A DNA stretch of 40,987 nucleotides from Cyanobacteria bacterium SIG31 (GCA_015152465.1 SUTX01000018.1:1-40987); one strand, 5' to 3'; positions 17,522 through 25,299 are shown, numbered from the stretch's first letter. The notes: a model not told the origin generated them from the letters alone. Program-made: numbers and translations.

Positions 17522-19279
17522 ATGGGAAAAATGATTATAAATGGTAAAGAATGTGAATTTACAAATGAAAGAAACGTTCTTGAAGTAATTAGAAATAACG
17601 GTTTTAATGTACCAACATTCTGTTATAGACCTGATTTAACAAAAGATTTTGGTGCTTGCAGAATGTGCGTTGTTGAAATCGATGGAAGAATGATTCAAGC
17701 TTCTTGTACTACACCACCTGCAGATGGCATGGTTGTAAAAACAAATACAGAAAAAGTTAGAGAAATTAGAAAATCAATTTTAAAACTTTTATTAGCAAAC
17801 CACGACAGAGAGTGCACTACTTGCGATAAATCAGGAACATGCGAATTACAAAGATACTCAGAAGAGTATGGTATTAAAGATTCTGACGTGAAAAAATTTG
17901 TTCAAAGAAAAGAGCTTCTACCTATCGATGACAGTGCTCATACTCTCGTTAGAGACCCTAACAAATGTATTCTTTGCGGAGCTTGCGTAAGAGCTTGTGA
18001 AGAGCACCAAGAAATCGCTGTTTTAGGATTCACAAACCGTGGTAGCAGAACTGTTATCCAACCGATGGTTGGCAAAAACTTATTAGAAAGTGAATGTATT
18101 GGCTGCGGACAATGTGCTGCTGTTTGTCCTACAGGCGCTTTAACAATTAAATCTTATACCGAACAAGTTTGGGAAGAATTAATGAACCCAGAAAAGAAAG
18201 TTGTTGTTCAATTTGCTCCAGCCGTTCGTGTTGCAATCGGTGAAATGTTCGGCCTAGAAGCAGGTGAAAACATGACTGAAAAACTTAACGCAGCTTTAAG
18301 AGCTTTAGGTTTTGATTTAGTTTTCGATACTAACTTCTCTGCTGACTTAACAATTATGGAAGAAGCAACTGAGTTTTTAGGTAGGCTAAATAATGGTGGT
18401 AAGCTTCCATTATTCACATCTTGCTGTCCTGGCTGGGTTAAATTTTTAGAATTAAAACACCCTGATATGTTAGATCATTTATCTACATGTCGTTCTCCAC
18501 AAGCAATGATGGGTTCAATTATTAGAGAATATATTCCTCAATACTATCCTGAATTCAAAGCTGAAAACCTTGTAAGCGTGTCAATCATGCCTTGTACTGG
18601 TAAAAAAGCAGAGGCAAGACGTGAAGAGTTCAGACGTCCAGATGGAACCTACGAAATAGATTATGTTCTTACAACTCAAGAAATTGCAAGAATGATTAAA
18701 GCTGCAGGTATTGATATTAAGAAGATTAAAGGAGAAAAAGCAGATTCTCCATTTGGCAAATACACCGGTGCAGCAACTATATTCGGAGTTTCTGGTGGTG
18801 TAGCCGAAGCTGCTGCAAGAACAGCATACGAAGTTGTAACTGGTGAAGAGCTCAAAGACGTTGTAATTAACGAAATGCGTGGTACAAATAGGGTTAAAAC
18901 TGTTGAACTTAACCTAAAAGGCACACCTCTTAAAGTTAAAATAGTTAATACAATTAGAGAAGCTGAAAAATGCATGAGAGAAATTAAAGCAGGTAAAGCA
19001 GATTATCAGATTCTTGAAGTTATGGCTTGTCCTGGTGGTTGTATTAATGGCGGTGGCCAACCAATGAGCTGCAATGATTCAACAATCAAAGAAAAACGTG
19101 CTCAAGGCTTGTATAATGATGACGCAACGGGTGAATTAAGAAAATCACATAAAAACCCAGATGTTCAAGAACTATATGACAAACATCTTGAACAGCCAAA
19201 TTCACACAAAGCTCACGAGTTACTACATACAACATATAGAAATCGACGCAAAGACTGTTACATTTCAGTTGGTGAATAA
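17522..19279 (+). CDS. hydA: NAD-linked [FeFe] hydrogenase catalytic subunit HydA, group A
   Basis: A 585-residue H2-producing subunit. In order: [2Fe-2S] plant-type domain, His-Cys cluster (HDRECTTCDKSGTC), two [4Fe-4S] motifs, then the H-cluster domain with TSCCPGW, MPCTGKK and EVMACPGGCINGGGQP and a C-terminal small-subunit-like tail (LLHTTYRNR). The proton-transfer and ligand cysteines are all present. MPCTGKK has Gly where Ala is usual. I prefer ATG at 17522: AGGTGG lies five bases before it; GTG at 17513 directly follows the hydB stop and has no site. With HydB and HydC it should couple ferredoxin and NADH oxidation to H2 evolution. Confidence 0.95.
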   Translation: MGKMIINGKECEFTNERNVLEVIRNNGFNVPTFCYRPDLTKDFGACRMCVVEIDGRMIQASCTTPPADGMVVKTNTEKVREIRKSILKLLLANHDRECTTCDKSGTCELQRYSEEYGIKDSDVKKFVQRKELLPIDDSAHTLVRDPNKCILCGACVRACEEHQEIAVLGFTNRGSRTVIQPMVGKNLLESECIGCGQCAAVCPTGALTIKSYTEQVWEELMNPEKKVVVQFAPAVRVAIGEMFGLEAGENMTEKLNAALRALGFDLVFDTNFSADLTIMEEATEFLGRLNNGGKLPLFTSCCPGWVKFLELKHPDMLDHLSTCRSPQAMMGSIIREYIPQYYPEFKAENLVSVSIMPCTGKKAEARREEFRRPDGTYEIDYVLTTQEIARMIKAAGIDIKKIKGEKADSPFGKYTGAATIFGVSGGVAEAAARTAYEVVTGEELKDVVINEMRGTNRVKTVELNLKGTPLKVKIVNTIREAEKCMREIKAGKADYQILEVMACPGGCINGGGQPMSCNDSTIKEKRAQGLYNDDATGELRKSHKNPDVQELYDKHLEQPNSHKAHELLHTTYRNRRKDCYISVGE

Positions 19280-19281
19280 AA

Positions 19282-19310
19282 AAAAGGGGCTCTTTTTAAG
19301 AGCCCCTTTT
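19282..19310 (+). terminator. terminator of hydCBA
   Basis: Perfect 9-bp stem GGGGCTCTT / AAGAGCCCC with a TTT loop and a T4 tail, directly after the hydA stop. Confidence 0.93.
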
Positions 19311-19315
19311 CTATA

Positions 19316-19343
19316 TTGAAAAAAAATCTTTTAGATGTATCAT
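19316..19343 (+). promoter_or_regulatory. possible ferredoxin promoter
   Basis: TTGAAA and TATCAT with a 16-bp spacer between the hydA terminator and the ferredoxin gene. A small hairpin (TTCTC TTAT GAGAA) follows in the predicted leader. Confidence 0.35.
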
Positions 19344-19394
19344 GGGATTGTTCTCTTATGAGAAACATATATTAATTTAAAAAAGGAGAAAAAA

Positions 19395-19571
19395 ATGAAC
19401 GTTATTGTTGAAGATTCATGTATTGCTTGCGGCGCTTGCGAATCAATTTGTGACGCTGTATTTTCAATCGAAGATAAAGCTGTAGTTAATGCAGGTGCTG
19501 TTGAAGCTAATGCTGATGCAGTTCAAGAAGCTGCTGCTGCATGCCCTGTTTCAGCTATTATTGTTGAATAG
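19395..19571 (+). CDS. [4Fe-4S] ferredoxin, 58 residues
   Basis: A small electron carrier beginning MNVIVEDSCIACGACESICD. Cys9, Cys12 and Cys15 plus the remote Cys50 (ACPVSAI) give one [4Fe-4S] cluster, as in the single-cluster ferredoxins of Thermotoga. Cys19 sits where those proteins have a disulfide Cys, but its partner is absent. AAGGAG precedes ATG by a few bases. It is monocistronic, with a strong terminator on each side. It lies directly after the hydrogenase operon and is the likely shuttle between pyruvate:ferredoxin oxidoreductase and HydABC. Confidence 0.93.
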   Translation: MNVIVEDSCIACGACESICDAVFSIEDKAVVNAGAVEANADAVQEAAAACPVSAIIVE

Positions 19572-19585
19572 TTTATTTTTAAATA

Positions 19586-19623
19586 AAAACGGGGCGAAGC
19601 CTTTAAGGCTTCGCCCCGTTTTT
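19586..19623 (+). terminator. ferredoxin terminator
   Basis: A perfect stem of 16 bp counting the A/T end (AAAACGGGGCGAAGCC / GGCTTCGCCCCGTTTT), loop TTTAA, then T-run. It is the strongest terminator in the window. Confidence 0.95.
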
Positions 19624-19694
19624 GTTATATTATATAAATTTAATCCCATAGCAAAAAAAATTTTGATGAGTCTTAGTTTAAAAAAGGAGAATGA

Positions 19695-19985
19695 ATGAAC
19701 ATCAAAAGAATTGATTATTCGCTCAGTTTTCAAAAGATTGCAACTGTTCAAATAACTAACCGTGCAGAAGAAAAATTAGTAGGTACACTAAATAAACCTG
19801 TAGCTAACCTAATAAATAAAACACCACTAGAACTAAGCAAGGCAACCGAAATTTTGCTAGAAGACTTAAATAGCACCTTTATACCTGTTATTCCAAATGA
19901 ATTTTTGTCCAAACAATCCATAGAAGAATATAAGTCAACCTTAGAAAACTTGATAGAATCAAAAGATATAAACTTATTAAAATAA
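19695..19985 (+). CDS. Unknown 96-residue protein
   Basis: Not recognised. The N-terminus MNIKRIDYSLSFQKIA resembles the short SFQ leader of the protein at 490 and of other proteins I associate with Gastranaerophilales. The rest is helical and polar with no metal motif, membrane segment or signal peptide. GGAG lies five bases before the ATG. It stands alone between terminators. Confidence 0.65.
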   Translation: MNIKRIDYSLSFQKIATVQITNRAEEKLVGTLNKPVANLINKTPLELSKATEILLEDLNSTFIPVIPNEFLSKQSIEEYKSTLENLIESKDINLLK

Positions 19986-20009
19986 AAAAAACCGAGTCTA
20001 AGACTCGGG
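19984..20009 (-). terminator. bidirectional terminator between convergent genes
   Basis: CCGAGTC TAA GACTCGG flanked on the plus side by A7, which gives a T-run for the minus-strand gene at 20037. On the plus strand the tail is weaker (ATTTAAAA). Confidence 0.8.
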
Positions 20010-20036
20010 ATTTAAAAGTATGTGAATGAAAATTTA

Positions 20037-20582
20037 TTATAAATTAAATTGTGCTCTGTAAAAACTACTACTAGCGATTTTATCGCCAATATAATTATTT
20101 CCATCTTGAACTGATTCATTATGAAGTTCTGCTAAGTTATTTAATCTTTTAGTTAATTTGGTTTGAGGATATGTAACCCCTACTTTTTTTAATTTTGCCC
20201 AACAAGCAGCTTCTTTAGATGTTGCAATTGTTTCTTCTTCTAATGTTGCTTTTCTTGCCACATGACAACTTTCGTGAGCAATTAAACAAGCAATTTGCTC
20301 AATTGGCGCATTTTTGTATGCAGAATTTATAAGAATAACTCTTCTTCCATAATTATCATATGTATTAGCTGCATAAACATTACTCATTGAAAGAGTATAA
20401 AATTTTACTTTGACAGCATTTCTCTTAAGATTAGCAAAAACATCATATTCACCGTTTTGTTCCAATAATTGCATCGCTGCTAAAATTGTTGAATCAGATG
20501 TAAAAGATTTAAGATTATAAGCAAAAGCTTGTGTAACTGTTAAAGTAACAAAAACAAATAATGCAACTAACACTTTTTTCAT
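20037..20582 (-). CDS. Exported protein with HExxH zinc-protease motif
   Basis: A 181-residue protein with a clear signal peptide (MKKVLVALFVFVTLTVTQAFA, cleavage near residue 21). IAHESCHVAR places HExxH at 103-107, and Glu124 in SKEAACW, 17 residues on, could be the third zinc ligand, as in gluzincins. A secreted or periplasmic metallopeptidase is therefore plausible, though no family was recognised. The leader contains the second copy of the structured motif found before the gene at 490. Confidence 0.7.
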   Translation of the reverse strand: MKKVLVALFVFVTLTVTQAFAYNLKSFTSDSTILAAMQLLEQNGEYDVFANLKRNAVKVKFYTLSMSNVYAANTYDNYGRRVILINSAYKNAPIEQIACLIAHESCHVARKATLEEETIATSKEAACWAKLKKVGVTYPQTKLTKRLNNLAELHNESVQDGNNYIGDKIASSSFYRAQFNL

Positions 20583-20597
20583 TCTACATACTCCTTA

Positions 20598-20630
20598 ACG
20601 TTCCGATATTATTGATATCGGCTCGTTTTC
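20598..20630 (-). promoter_or_regulatory. 5' leader element, copy 2
   Basis: On the minus strand AAAACGAGCCGAT is followed by a hairpin (CCGATAT CAATA ATATCGG) and then AACGTTAAGGAG, which includes the ribosome site. AACG and CGTT can close an outer stem, leaving a small AG/AA internal loop. The 13-base and 12-base blocks (one variable base) match those at 390-402 and 451-462. Sequestration of the ribosome site is possible. Confidence 0.55.
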
Positions 20631-20703
20631 ACCTTTCTTTAGGCGTTTTAAGGAGTTTGTTACAAAACGAAATATTTTTTTACTTTTGAGTTACAAATGG
20701 GAT

Positions 20704-20746
20704 ACAAAAAAAGAGAATTGTTAAGAACTTTCTTAACAATTCTCTT
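20704..20746 (-). terminator. terminator of the gene at 20772
   Basis: Perfect 15-bp stem AAGAGAATTGTTAAG / CTTAACAATTCTCTT with a 6-nt loop and a T-run on the minus strand. Confidence 0.92.
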
Positions 20747-20771
20747 AAACTTTACAAATCTTAATAATCAA

Positions 20772-21275
20772 TTATTCTTTTATAACATTTGCTCGTCCAA
20801 AAAAGTGTAAACGTCCCAAATCATCAGTATAAATTGTCTTAGACTCGTTTACACCAGATTTAATATTTGTTGTACCATACCCAAATGGTGCAGAAGCATC
20901 CATTTTTCTTTGTTCTGATGTATATGTTGCTTTAGCTTTAGAAGAAACTGGCACTGTTGTTTTTTCTTTTATAACGCTTGTTATATCAGTTTCAAGAGCA
21001 TTCTTAGTTTCTTCAATATCTTTAGCCACTTCATTTTCTACGCTTTCAACTTCTTTTGTCATTTTTTCGGTATGATAGTTTATTGCATCGTTAACCGCAC
21101 TAGCCTCCATGCCTTGCATATTCATTTGACGAATTGTTGAATATCCGCCTCGTCCAAGAAAATGACTTCGACCAATATCATCCGTATATATAGGACTTTG
21201 AATCTCAGCAAAAACAGTTGAAGATGTTAATAACAAACTAAAAACAATACCAATTTGCATAGAAAACTTTTTCAT
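20772..21275 (-). CDS. Exported protein with duplicated IYTDDxGRxHFxGR motif
   Basis: A 167-residue protein with signal peptide (MKKFSMQIGIVFSLLLTSST..., cleavage near residue 23). The same short motif occurs directly after the signal peptide (IYTDDIGRSHFLGR, 29-42) and at the C-terminus (IYTDDLGRLHFFGR, near 148-161). The section between is a charged helix, probably coiled coil. I do not recognise the family. AAGGAG lies before the ATG. Function unknown; the paired ends suggest binding of two identical partners or self-assembly. Confidence 0.7.
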   Translation of the reverse strand: MKKFSMQIGIVFSLLLTSSTVFAEIQSPIYTDDIGRSHFLGRGGYSTIRQMNMQGMEASAVNDAINYHTEKMTKEVESVENEVAKDIEETKNALETDITSVIKEKTTVPVSSKAKATYTSEQRKMDASAPFGYGTTNIKSGVNESKTIYTDDLGRLHFFGRANVIKE

Positions 21276-21348
21276 TATTTTTCTCCTTGAGAACTAACTT
21301 CTATATTTTAATTATAGTATAAAACTGAACAAAAATAAATTTGCTAAA

Positions 21349-21783
21349 TTATTTGATACTGCTTGACAATTCGTTAGTTATATCCTTTCCCCCATAGAGA
21401 ACTACACTTTTAGCAAAAATATAATCATATCCATCTTTTTGAGCCTTTTTAGTTATTTCTGCTTTTATATTTTTTTCAATTGTAGTAAGCCTATTATTGT
21501 AATCTCGCTCCAAAGCTTCTTTTTTTGTATTAAATTCTTTCATATATTTATCTTCCAGCAACAATACTTTTGCCGGATCCTTTTCACCTGAAATTTCTCC
21601 TCTAGCATTAACAATTATTTTATCTAAATCTGCAAGTTTTTTTGAATGATCTTGCTTAAGCTGTCTCACTTGAGCTGAATTACTGACAATTTGCTGTAAA
21701 TCAACAACAGCTATCTTATCATTAGCATATACAGATGAAGATACTAAAAACATTGCAAATAAAAATGTAGCTTTTTTATTCAT
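21349..21783 (-). CDS. OmpH/Skp-like periplasmic chaperone
   Basis: A 144-residue protein with signal peptide (MNKKATFLFAMFLVSSSVYA), then KIAVVDLQQIVSNSAQV, the beta strand and first helix typical of OmpH/Skp, a long coiled coil (about 45-115), and a short C-terminal part. Skp trimers hold unfolded outer-membrane proteins in the periplasm. The start at 21783 has AGGAGG six bases upstream and begins at the signal peptide; an upstream in-frame ATG at 21819 adds a basic 12-residue extension and has no support. Confidence 0.82.
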   Translation of the reverse strand: MNKKATFLFAMFLVSSSVYANDKIAVVDLQQIVSNSAQVRQLKQDHSKKLADLDKIIVNARGEISGEKDPAKVLLLEDKYMKEFNTKKEALERDYNNRLTTIEKNIKAEITKKAQKDGYDYIFAKSVVLYGGKDITNELSSSIK

Positions 21784-21869
21784 AATAAACCTCCTTTTAC
21801 ATTGTTTTATATTTTTCAACTCAAAAAAACAATTACGCAGTTAGCTTAATTCTTATAGCAAATAGACGA

Positions 21870-21898
21870 TTGAAAAGATAAAAAATTTAAATTAAAAT
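21870..21898 (+). promoter_or_regulatory. promoter of gene at 21905, predicted leaderless
   Basis: TTGAAA and TAAAAT with a 17-bp spacer. The -10 box ends six bases before the ATG, and there is no Shine-Dalgarno. Confidence 0.5.
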
Positions 21899-21904
21899 AT
21901 TGGT

Positions 21905-22639
21905 ATGAAAAGAGGGTTTTTAATATTTGTACTATCTCTATTATTCACGGTTTCAGCTTTTGCTGAAACTGAAATGGGCATAGATAATAAACCAATAAAA
22001 GAAACGATTAGGCTACAAGGTTTGGTAGAATATGATGACAATCCGGTGGATACAATCTATCTGGATGAAAACATCGACAAACCACAAGTGAATATTCCAA
22101 AACGCTCTTTAACGCTTCCTGTAGGATTTTTAAATATAACCTCAAACACAAATACCAACCGAAGTGCCCTAGCGAGAGCCTCAATTAACAGAAGTAGCTT
22201 AAAAGATATTTTACCTTTAAGCGGGAGTTTAACAGAACAGTTTGGTAGTGGTTTTTCTTATGGACAAACTTGGGATCAAGAGCTTTCAAACTACGCACAA
22301 ATGGAACACGCAACTGCATTCTTCTTAAAATACGATGCACCAAAATGGTTCTCATTAACATCGGCTATCAAACAAGCATCAAACCAAGATATAGGTACAC
22401 AGTATAATACTTTGCGGATTGTTCCAGAATGGCATATAACTGACCGATTAACTCTTAAAGACTCTTTTACGGCATATATGGGACGCCCTATGAATAAAAA
22501 TGAAGTAACTTTTGTTTATACACCAGCCTTAAAGAAATATGCAGAATCTTTAAAATTTGAATTAGGTTTGGCTCAATATTATTATCAAAGCGGAAAACAA
22601 AGGAATGCAGTTCAATTCTCAACTGGCTTTAAGTTGTAA
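21905..22639 (+). CDS. Exported protein, possibly outer-membrane associated
   Basis: A 244-residue protein with a signal peptide (MKRGFLIFVLSLLFTVSAFA). The C-terminal half contains short alternating stretches rich in aromatic residues (LTLKDSFTAYMG, FELGLAQYYYQ) and ends in FSTGFKL, compatible with beta strands of a barrel or membrane-facing sheet. No family was recognised. The start is fixed by the signal peptide. It lies between an OmpH-like chaperone gene (divergent) and a cell-division gene. Confidence 0.7.
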   Translation: MKRGFLIFVLSLLFTVSAFAETEMGIDNKPIKETIRLQGLVEYDDNPVDTIYLDENIDKPQVNIPKRSLTLPVGFLNITSNTNTNRSALARASINRSSLKDILPLSGSLTEQFGSGFSYGQTWDQELSNYAQMEHATAFFLKYDAPKWFSLTSAIKQASNQDIGTQYNTLRIVPEWHITDRLTLKDSFTAYMGRPMNKNEVTFVYTPALKKYAESLKFELGLAQYYYQSGKQRNAVQFSTGFKL

Positions 22640-22662
22640 TAAACACAAAAATTTTATATAAT
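22634..22662 (+). promoter_or_regulatory. promoter of the FtsB/DivIC-like gene, predicted leaderless
   Basis: TTGTAA and a consensus TATAAT with a 17-bp spacer; the -10 box ends seven bases before the ATG at 22670 and no ribosome site is present. It overlaps the end of the previous gene. Confidence 0.55.
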
Positions 22663-22669
22663 TAATGAT

Positions 22670-23092
22670 ATGGCAAATTATAAACAAAATAGTAAAAAAC
22701 CTAAAAAAGTCATAAACAAAGAAGAAAATAAGACTAAACAAAAAAATAAAACAAAAAGTTCTTCTAATGGTTTTTATTACTCTTTTTTAACAATAATATT
22801 ACTTCTTTGTCTAATTCAAATTACAATTAGCGCAGTACTAAATGTTTCAAAAGTGATCTCATATAAAGCAAAAATTGTTCAGATCACCAACACAAGAAAT
22901 GCTGCGATGACATTAAATGAACAACTAAAAGACAATATCAATAATTTTTCTAACATCTCTGGTTTAGAAGCAATTGCGAGAAACAATTTAAAAATGTCCT
23001 CAGAGGATGAAGTTCTTGTGATTATTAATACTCCAAAAGAAGAAGAAAAAGAAGAGAAATCTAAAATAAAGAGTTTTATAAAACATGATTAA
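22670..23092 (+). CDS. FtsB/DivIC-like septum formation initiator protein
   Basis: A 140-residue bitopic membrane protein: a basic cytoplasmic tail (1-33), one membrane helix (about 36-58), a short periplasmic coiled coil (about 60-95) and the family ending LEAIARNNLKMSSEDEVLVI. FtsB/DivIC proteins form a complex with FtsL and FtsQ/DivIB in the divisome. FtsL and FtsQ are not in the window. It overlaps the TPR gene by 8 nt. Confidence 0.75.
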   Translation: MANYKQNSKKPKKVINKEENKTKQKNKTKSSSNGFYYSFLTIILLLCLIQITISAVLNVSKVISYKAKIVQITNTRNAAMTLNEQLKDNINNFSNISGLEAIARNNLKMSSEDEVLVIINTPKEEEKEEKSKIKSFIKHD

Positions 23093-24119
23093 AGAAATAC
23101 TAAAAGAAGCTATTATTCTAAAGAATAAAGGGTATTATAAACATGCAATAGAAACCTTATACAAAGCTTTAGAAAATGATCACTCTAGCTTGGAATTATT
23201 ATTTGAAATTGCTGAATCATATTTCTTTATGGGAGATATAGAACGATGTCTGGAGTATATAGAACAAATTCTCGACAAAGCTCCCTCTCATATTAACAGC
23301 TTAAAATTATTAAAAAATATTTTTATACAAAAAGAAGCATTGGCTGAAGCCGAACAAACAGCAAAAAACATATATTGTATTTCAGAAAAAAACGAAGATT
23401 TAGTCGAAATATTTAAGCTTCTTAATAAGCAAAAAAGGTATGAGGAAATTTTTGACTATAATATCAAAATCGAAACTGCAGATACTTTATATGAAAAAGC
23501 TTTTGCAAAATTTTATTCAAACAAGTTAAACGAAGCTAAAATATTTATTGACAAAGCTCTTGATATTTCCCCAGATTCCACAAAATTACTTTTATTAAAA
23601 GGAAACATCCTTCTTCAGCTAAATAATGATGAAGAAGCGTATGAACTATTGAAAACATTAAATATCTCAAATGAAAATGATACTTTACTAAATTTTGCAG
23701 GAATTGTATATCAAAGACGTGGTGAATATAAAAAAGCTATAGACTATTTCTTAAACTCATTAAAATATTCAAAAGAAAAAGACATTTGCTACTACAACTG
23801 TGCAAGTACATATTTTAAAATGGGAGACAATATTCAAGCTAAAAAATATTATAATTTAGCTATCTCAAAAAACCCTAATAATCCGAGTTATCATATAGCT
23901 TTAGCAAATTTATATTATTCAGAAAAAAATTACAAAAGAGCTATGGAAGAACTCAAAAGCGAGCTTTATGAAGCCCGCTTGCTTAAAGCTGTTATTCTTC
24001 ATGATGCTGGCTACTTAGCGATTGCTAAAAAAGAATTTGAAGTATTAATAAAAGAATTCCCAGAAGATGACATAGTCAAAGAACACTTAAATAAAATAAA
24101 TCTAGAACTAAAAATTTAA
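23085..24119 (+). CDS. Tetratricopeptide-repeat protein
   Basis: A 344-residue helical protein with about eight to nine TPR units along its length (for example AIETLYKALENDHSSLELLFEIAESYFFMGD is split over the first two, and YKKAIDYFLNSLKYSK later). There is no signal peptide or membrane segment, so it is a cytosolic scaffold. It overlaps the FtsB/DivIC-like gene by 8 nt, so the two are translated together and a role in envelope or division assembly is possible. Its stop overlaps the stop of the convergent Mini-RNase III gene. Confidence 0.88.
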   Translation: MIKEILKEAIILKNKGYYKHAIETLYKALENDHSSLELLFEIAESYFFMGDIERCLEYIEQILDKAPSHINSLKLLKNIFIQKEALAEAEQTAKNIYCISEKNEDLVEIFKLLNKQKRYEEIFDYNIKIETADTLYEKAFAKFYSNKLNEAKIFIDKALDISPDSTKLLLLKGNILLQLNNDEEAYELLKTLNISNENDTLLNFAGIVYQRRGEYKKAIDYFLNSLKYSKEKDICYYNCASTYFKMGDNIQAKKYYNLAISKNPNNPSYHIALANLYYSEKNYKRAMEELKSELYEARLLKAVILHDAGYLAIAKKEFEVLIKEFPEDDIVKEHLNKINLELKI

Positions 24120-24487
24120 GAGAAAAAGTCAATTGATTTGAACTTAGAATAAAAAGTTTCTAGGCGAATTTTATCGTGTAAATACCAATATCCAATAAGA
24201 GCTTCAAACGCTGTAGATTGTCTGTATATAGCTTGTATATGACGTCTACCAACAGGTATAGGAAGATTTCTAGCACGTCGTACCATTTCGTTTTCATCTT
24301 CGGTTAAATCCTCAGAAATAAAATTTAGCATGTCTTTTTGAAAACTTGCATTAACCCTATCTGTTGTCAATTTGTGTAAAAGCTTCGCATTAGATGTTTT
24401 TGATATTGTATAATCTCTAACAAAGACTTCCCAAACAGCGTCACCAATGTGTGCGTAATTTCTAAGTGTAAATTTTTCTTCAAGCAT
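24116..24487 (-). CDS. mrnC: Mini-ribonuclease III
   Basis: A 123-residue RNase III catalytic domain without the dsRNA-binding domain. HIGDAVWEVFVRDY near 13-26 holds the catalytic acidic residues, RRARN near 72 is a family motif, and the second signature YRQSTAFEALIGYWYL spans about 88-103. It matures 23S rRNA ends in Bacillus. No Shine-Dalgarno; TATACT ends six bases before the ATG. It converges with the TPR gene, overlapping it by 4 nt. Confidence 0.92.
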   Translation of the reverse strand: MLEEKFTLRNYAHIGDAVWEVFVRDYTISKTSNAKLLHKLTTDRVNASFQKDMLNFISEDLTEDENEMVRRARNLPIPVGRRHIQAIYRQSTAFEALIGYWYLHDKIRLETFYSKFKSIDFFS

Positions 24488-24493
24488 ATTTTA

Positions 24494-24522
24494 AGTATAA
24501 AAAAAGGGGCGGACGAAATCAA
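24494..24522 (-). promoter_or_regulatory. mrnC promoter nested in a terminator
   Basis: TTGATT and TATACT with a 17-bp spacer. The -35 box lies in the loop region of the rubrerythrin terminator and the spacer in its stem and T-run. Confidence 0.5.
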
Positions 24523-24538
24523 GATTTTCGTCCGCTCC
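24500..24538 (-). terminator. rubrerythrin terminator
   Basis: A 13-bp GC-rich stem (GGAGCGGACGAAA / TTTCGTCCGCCCC) with one G-T pair, followed by a T-run on the minus strand. Confidence 0.92.
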
Positions 24539-24558
24539 TCGTTTGAAGAAGTCTTTTT

Positions 24559-25101
24559 TTATGAAAAATATCTAGCTAAAAGACCATCAAAACCACGTCC
24601 ATGACGAGCTTCATCTTTAGCCATTTCATGTACCGTATCGTGTATTGCATCAAGGTTCAATTCTTTAGCTCTTTTTGCAATCATCATTTTTCCATCACAA
24701 GCACCAAATTCAGCTTCCGCTCTTAACTCTAGGTTTCTTTTAGTTGAATTTGTAACAACTTCACCTAATAATTCAGCAAATCTTGATGCATGGTCTGCTT
24801 CTTCAAAAGCATATCTTTTGAACGCTTCTGCAATTTCTGGATAACCTTCTCTGTCAGCTTGTCTTGACATTGCTAGATACATACCAACTTCTGTACATTC
24901 ACCCATAAAGTTTGCTCTTAAACCCTCAAGGATTTGAGGATCAACATCTTTAGCAACCCCAATTCTATGCTCATCTGCATAGTTTTTATTGCCTTCATCC
25001 ATTTTTGTAAAAACTTCTTTCACTGCACCGCAAATAGGGCATTTATCCGGAGCTTCATTTTCTGCAGTGTAACCACATACTGAACATACAAATTTTGCCA
25101 T
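24559..25101 (-). CDS. Reverse rubrerythrin
   Basis: A 180-residue peroxide-scavenging protein. The rubredoxin-like FeS4 domain is N-terminal (CSVCGY near 5, CPICG near 20), the reverse of classical rubrerythrin, and a four-helix diiron domain follows with Glu/His ligands ([27 protein letters not shown]). Reverse rubrerythrins reduce H2O2, and often O2, in obligate anaerobes, protecting oxygen-sensitive proteins such as the hydrogenases and PFOR here. ATG at 25101 is chosen, with AAGGA seven bases upstream. Confidence 0.93.
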   Translation of the reverse strand: MAKFVCSVCGYTAENEAPDKCPICGAVKEVFTKMDEGNKNYADEHRIGVAKDVDPQILEGLRANFMGECTEVGMYLAMSRQADREGYPEIAEAFKRYAFEEADHASRFAELLGEVVTNSTKRNLELRAEAEFGACDGKMMIAKRAKELNLDAIHDTVHEMAKDEARHGRGFDGLLARYFS

Positions 25102-25147
25102 AATCAATTCCTTTCTTTTTCAAACGAGGTATTTAACTTTCAAGATT

Positions 25148-25190
25148 ATTATAGCATATTAAATATTTTTTTATATGTTGTATCTACAAC
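25148..25190 (-). promoter_or_regulatory. rubrerythrin promoter with palindromic operator
   Basis: A consensus TATAAT (25148-25153, minus strand) with a poor -35. Adjacent to the -35 position is the perfect palindrome GTTGTA TC TACAAC (25177-25190), a candidate operator for a stress regulator. It does not match a PerR or Fur box. Confidence 0.5.
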
Positions 25191-25299
25191 AAAAACAATT
25201 TAGATGTAAATTTCTCTTAATAATCATCTTATATAAAGTTTAAAAAAGTACAATAAAAACAAATTTATATTACCCCACACTTTTTGAAAGGATTTAAAA

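Noticed and set aside
15659..19279. Complex I (NuoF/NuoG) genes
   Set aside because: The last subunit has all three H-cluster signatures and HydB has the C-terminal ferredoxin extension; no other nuo genes are present.
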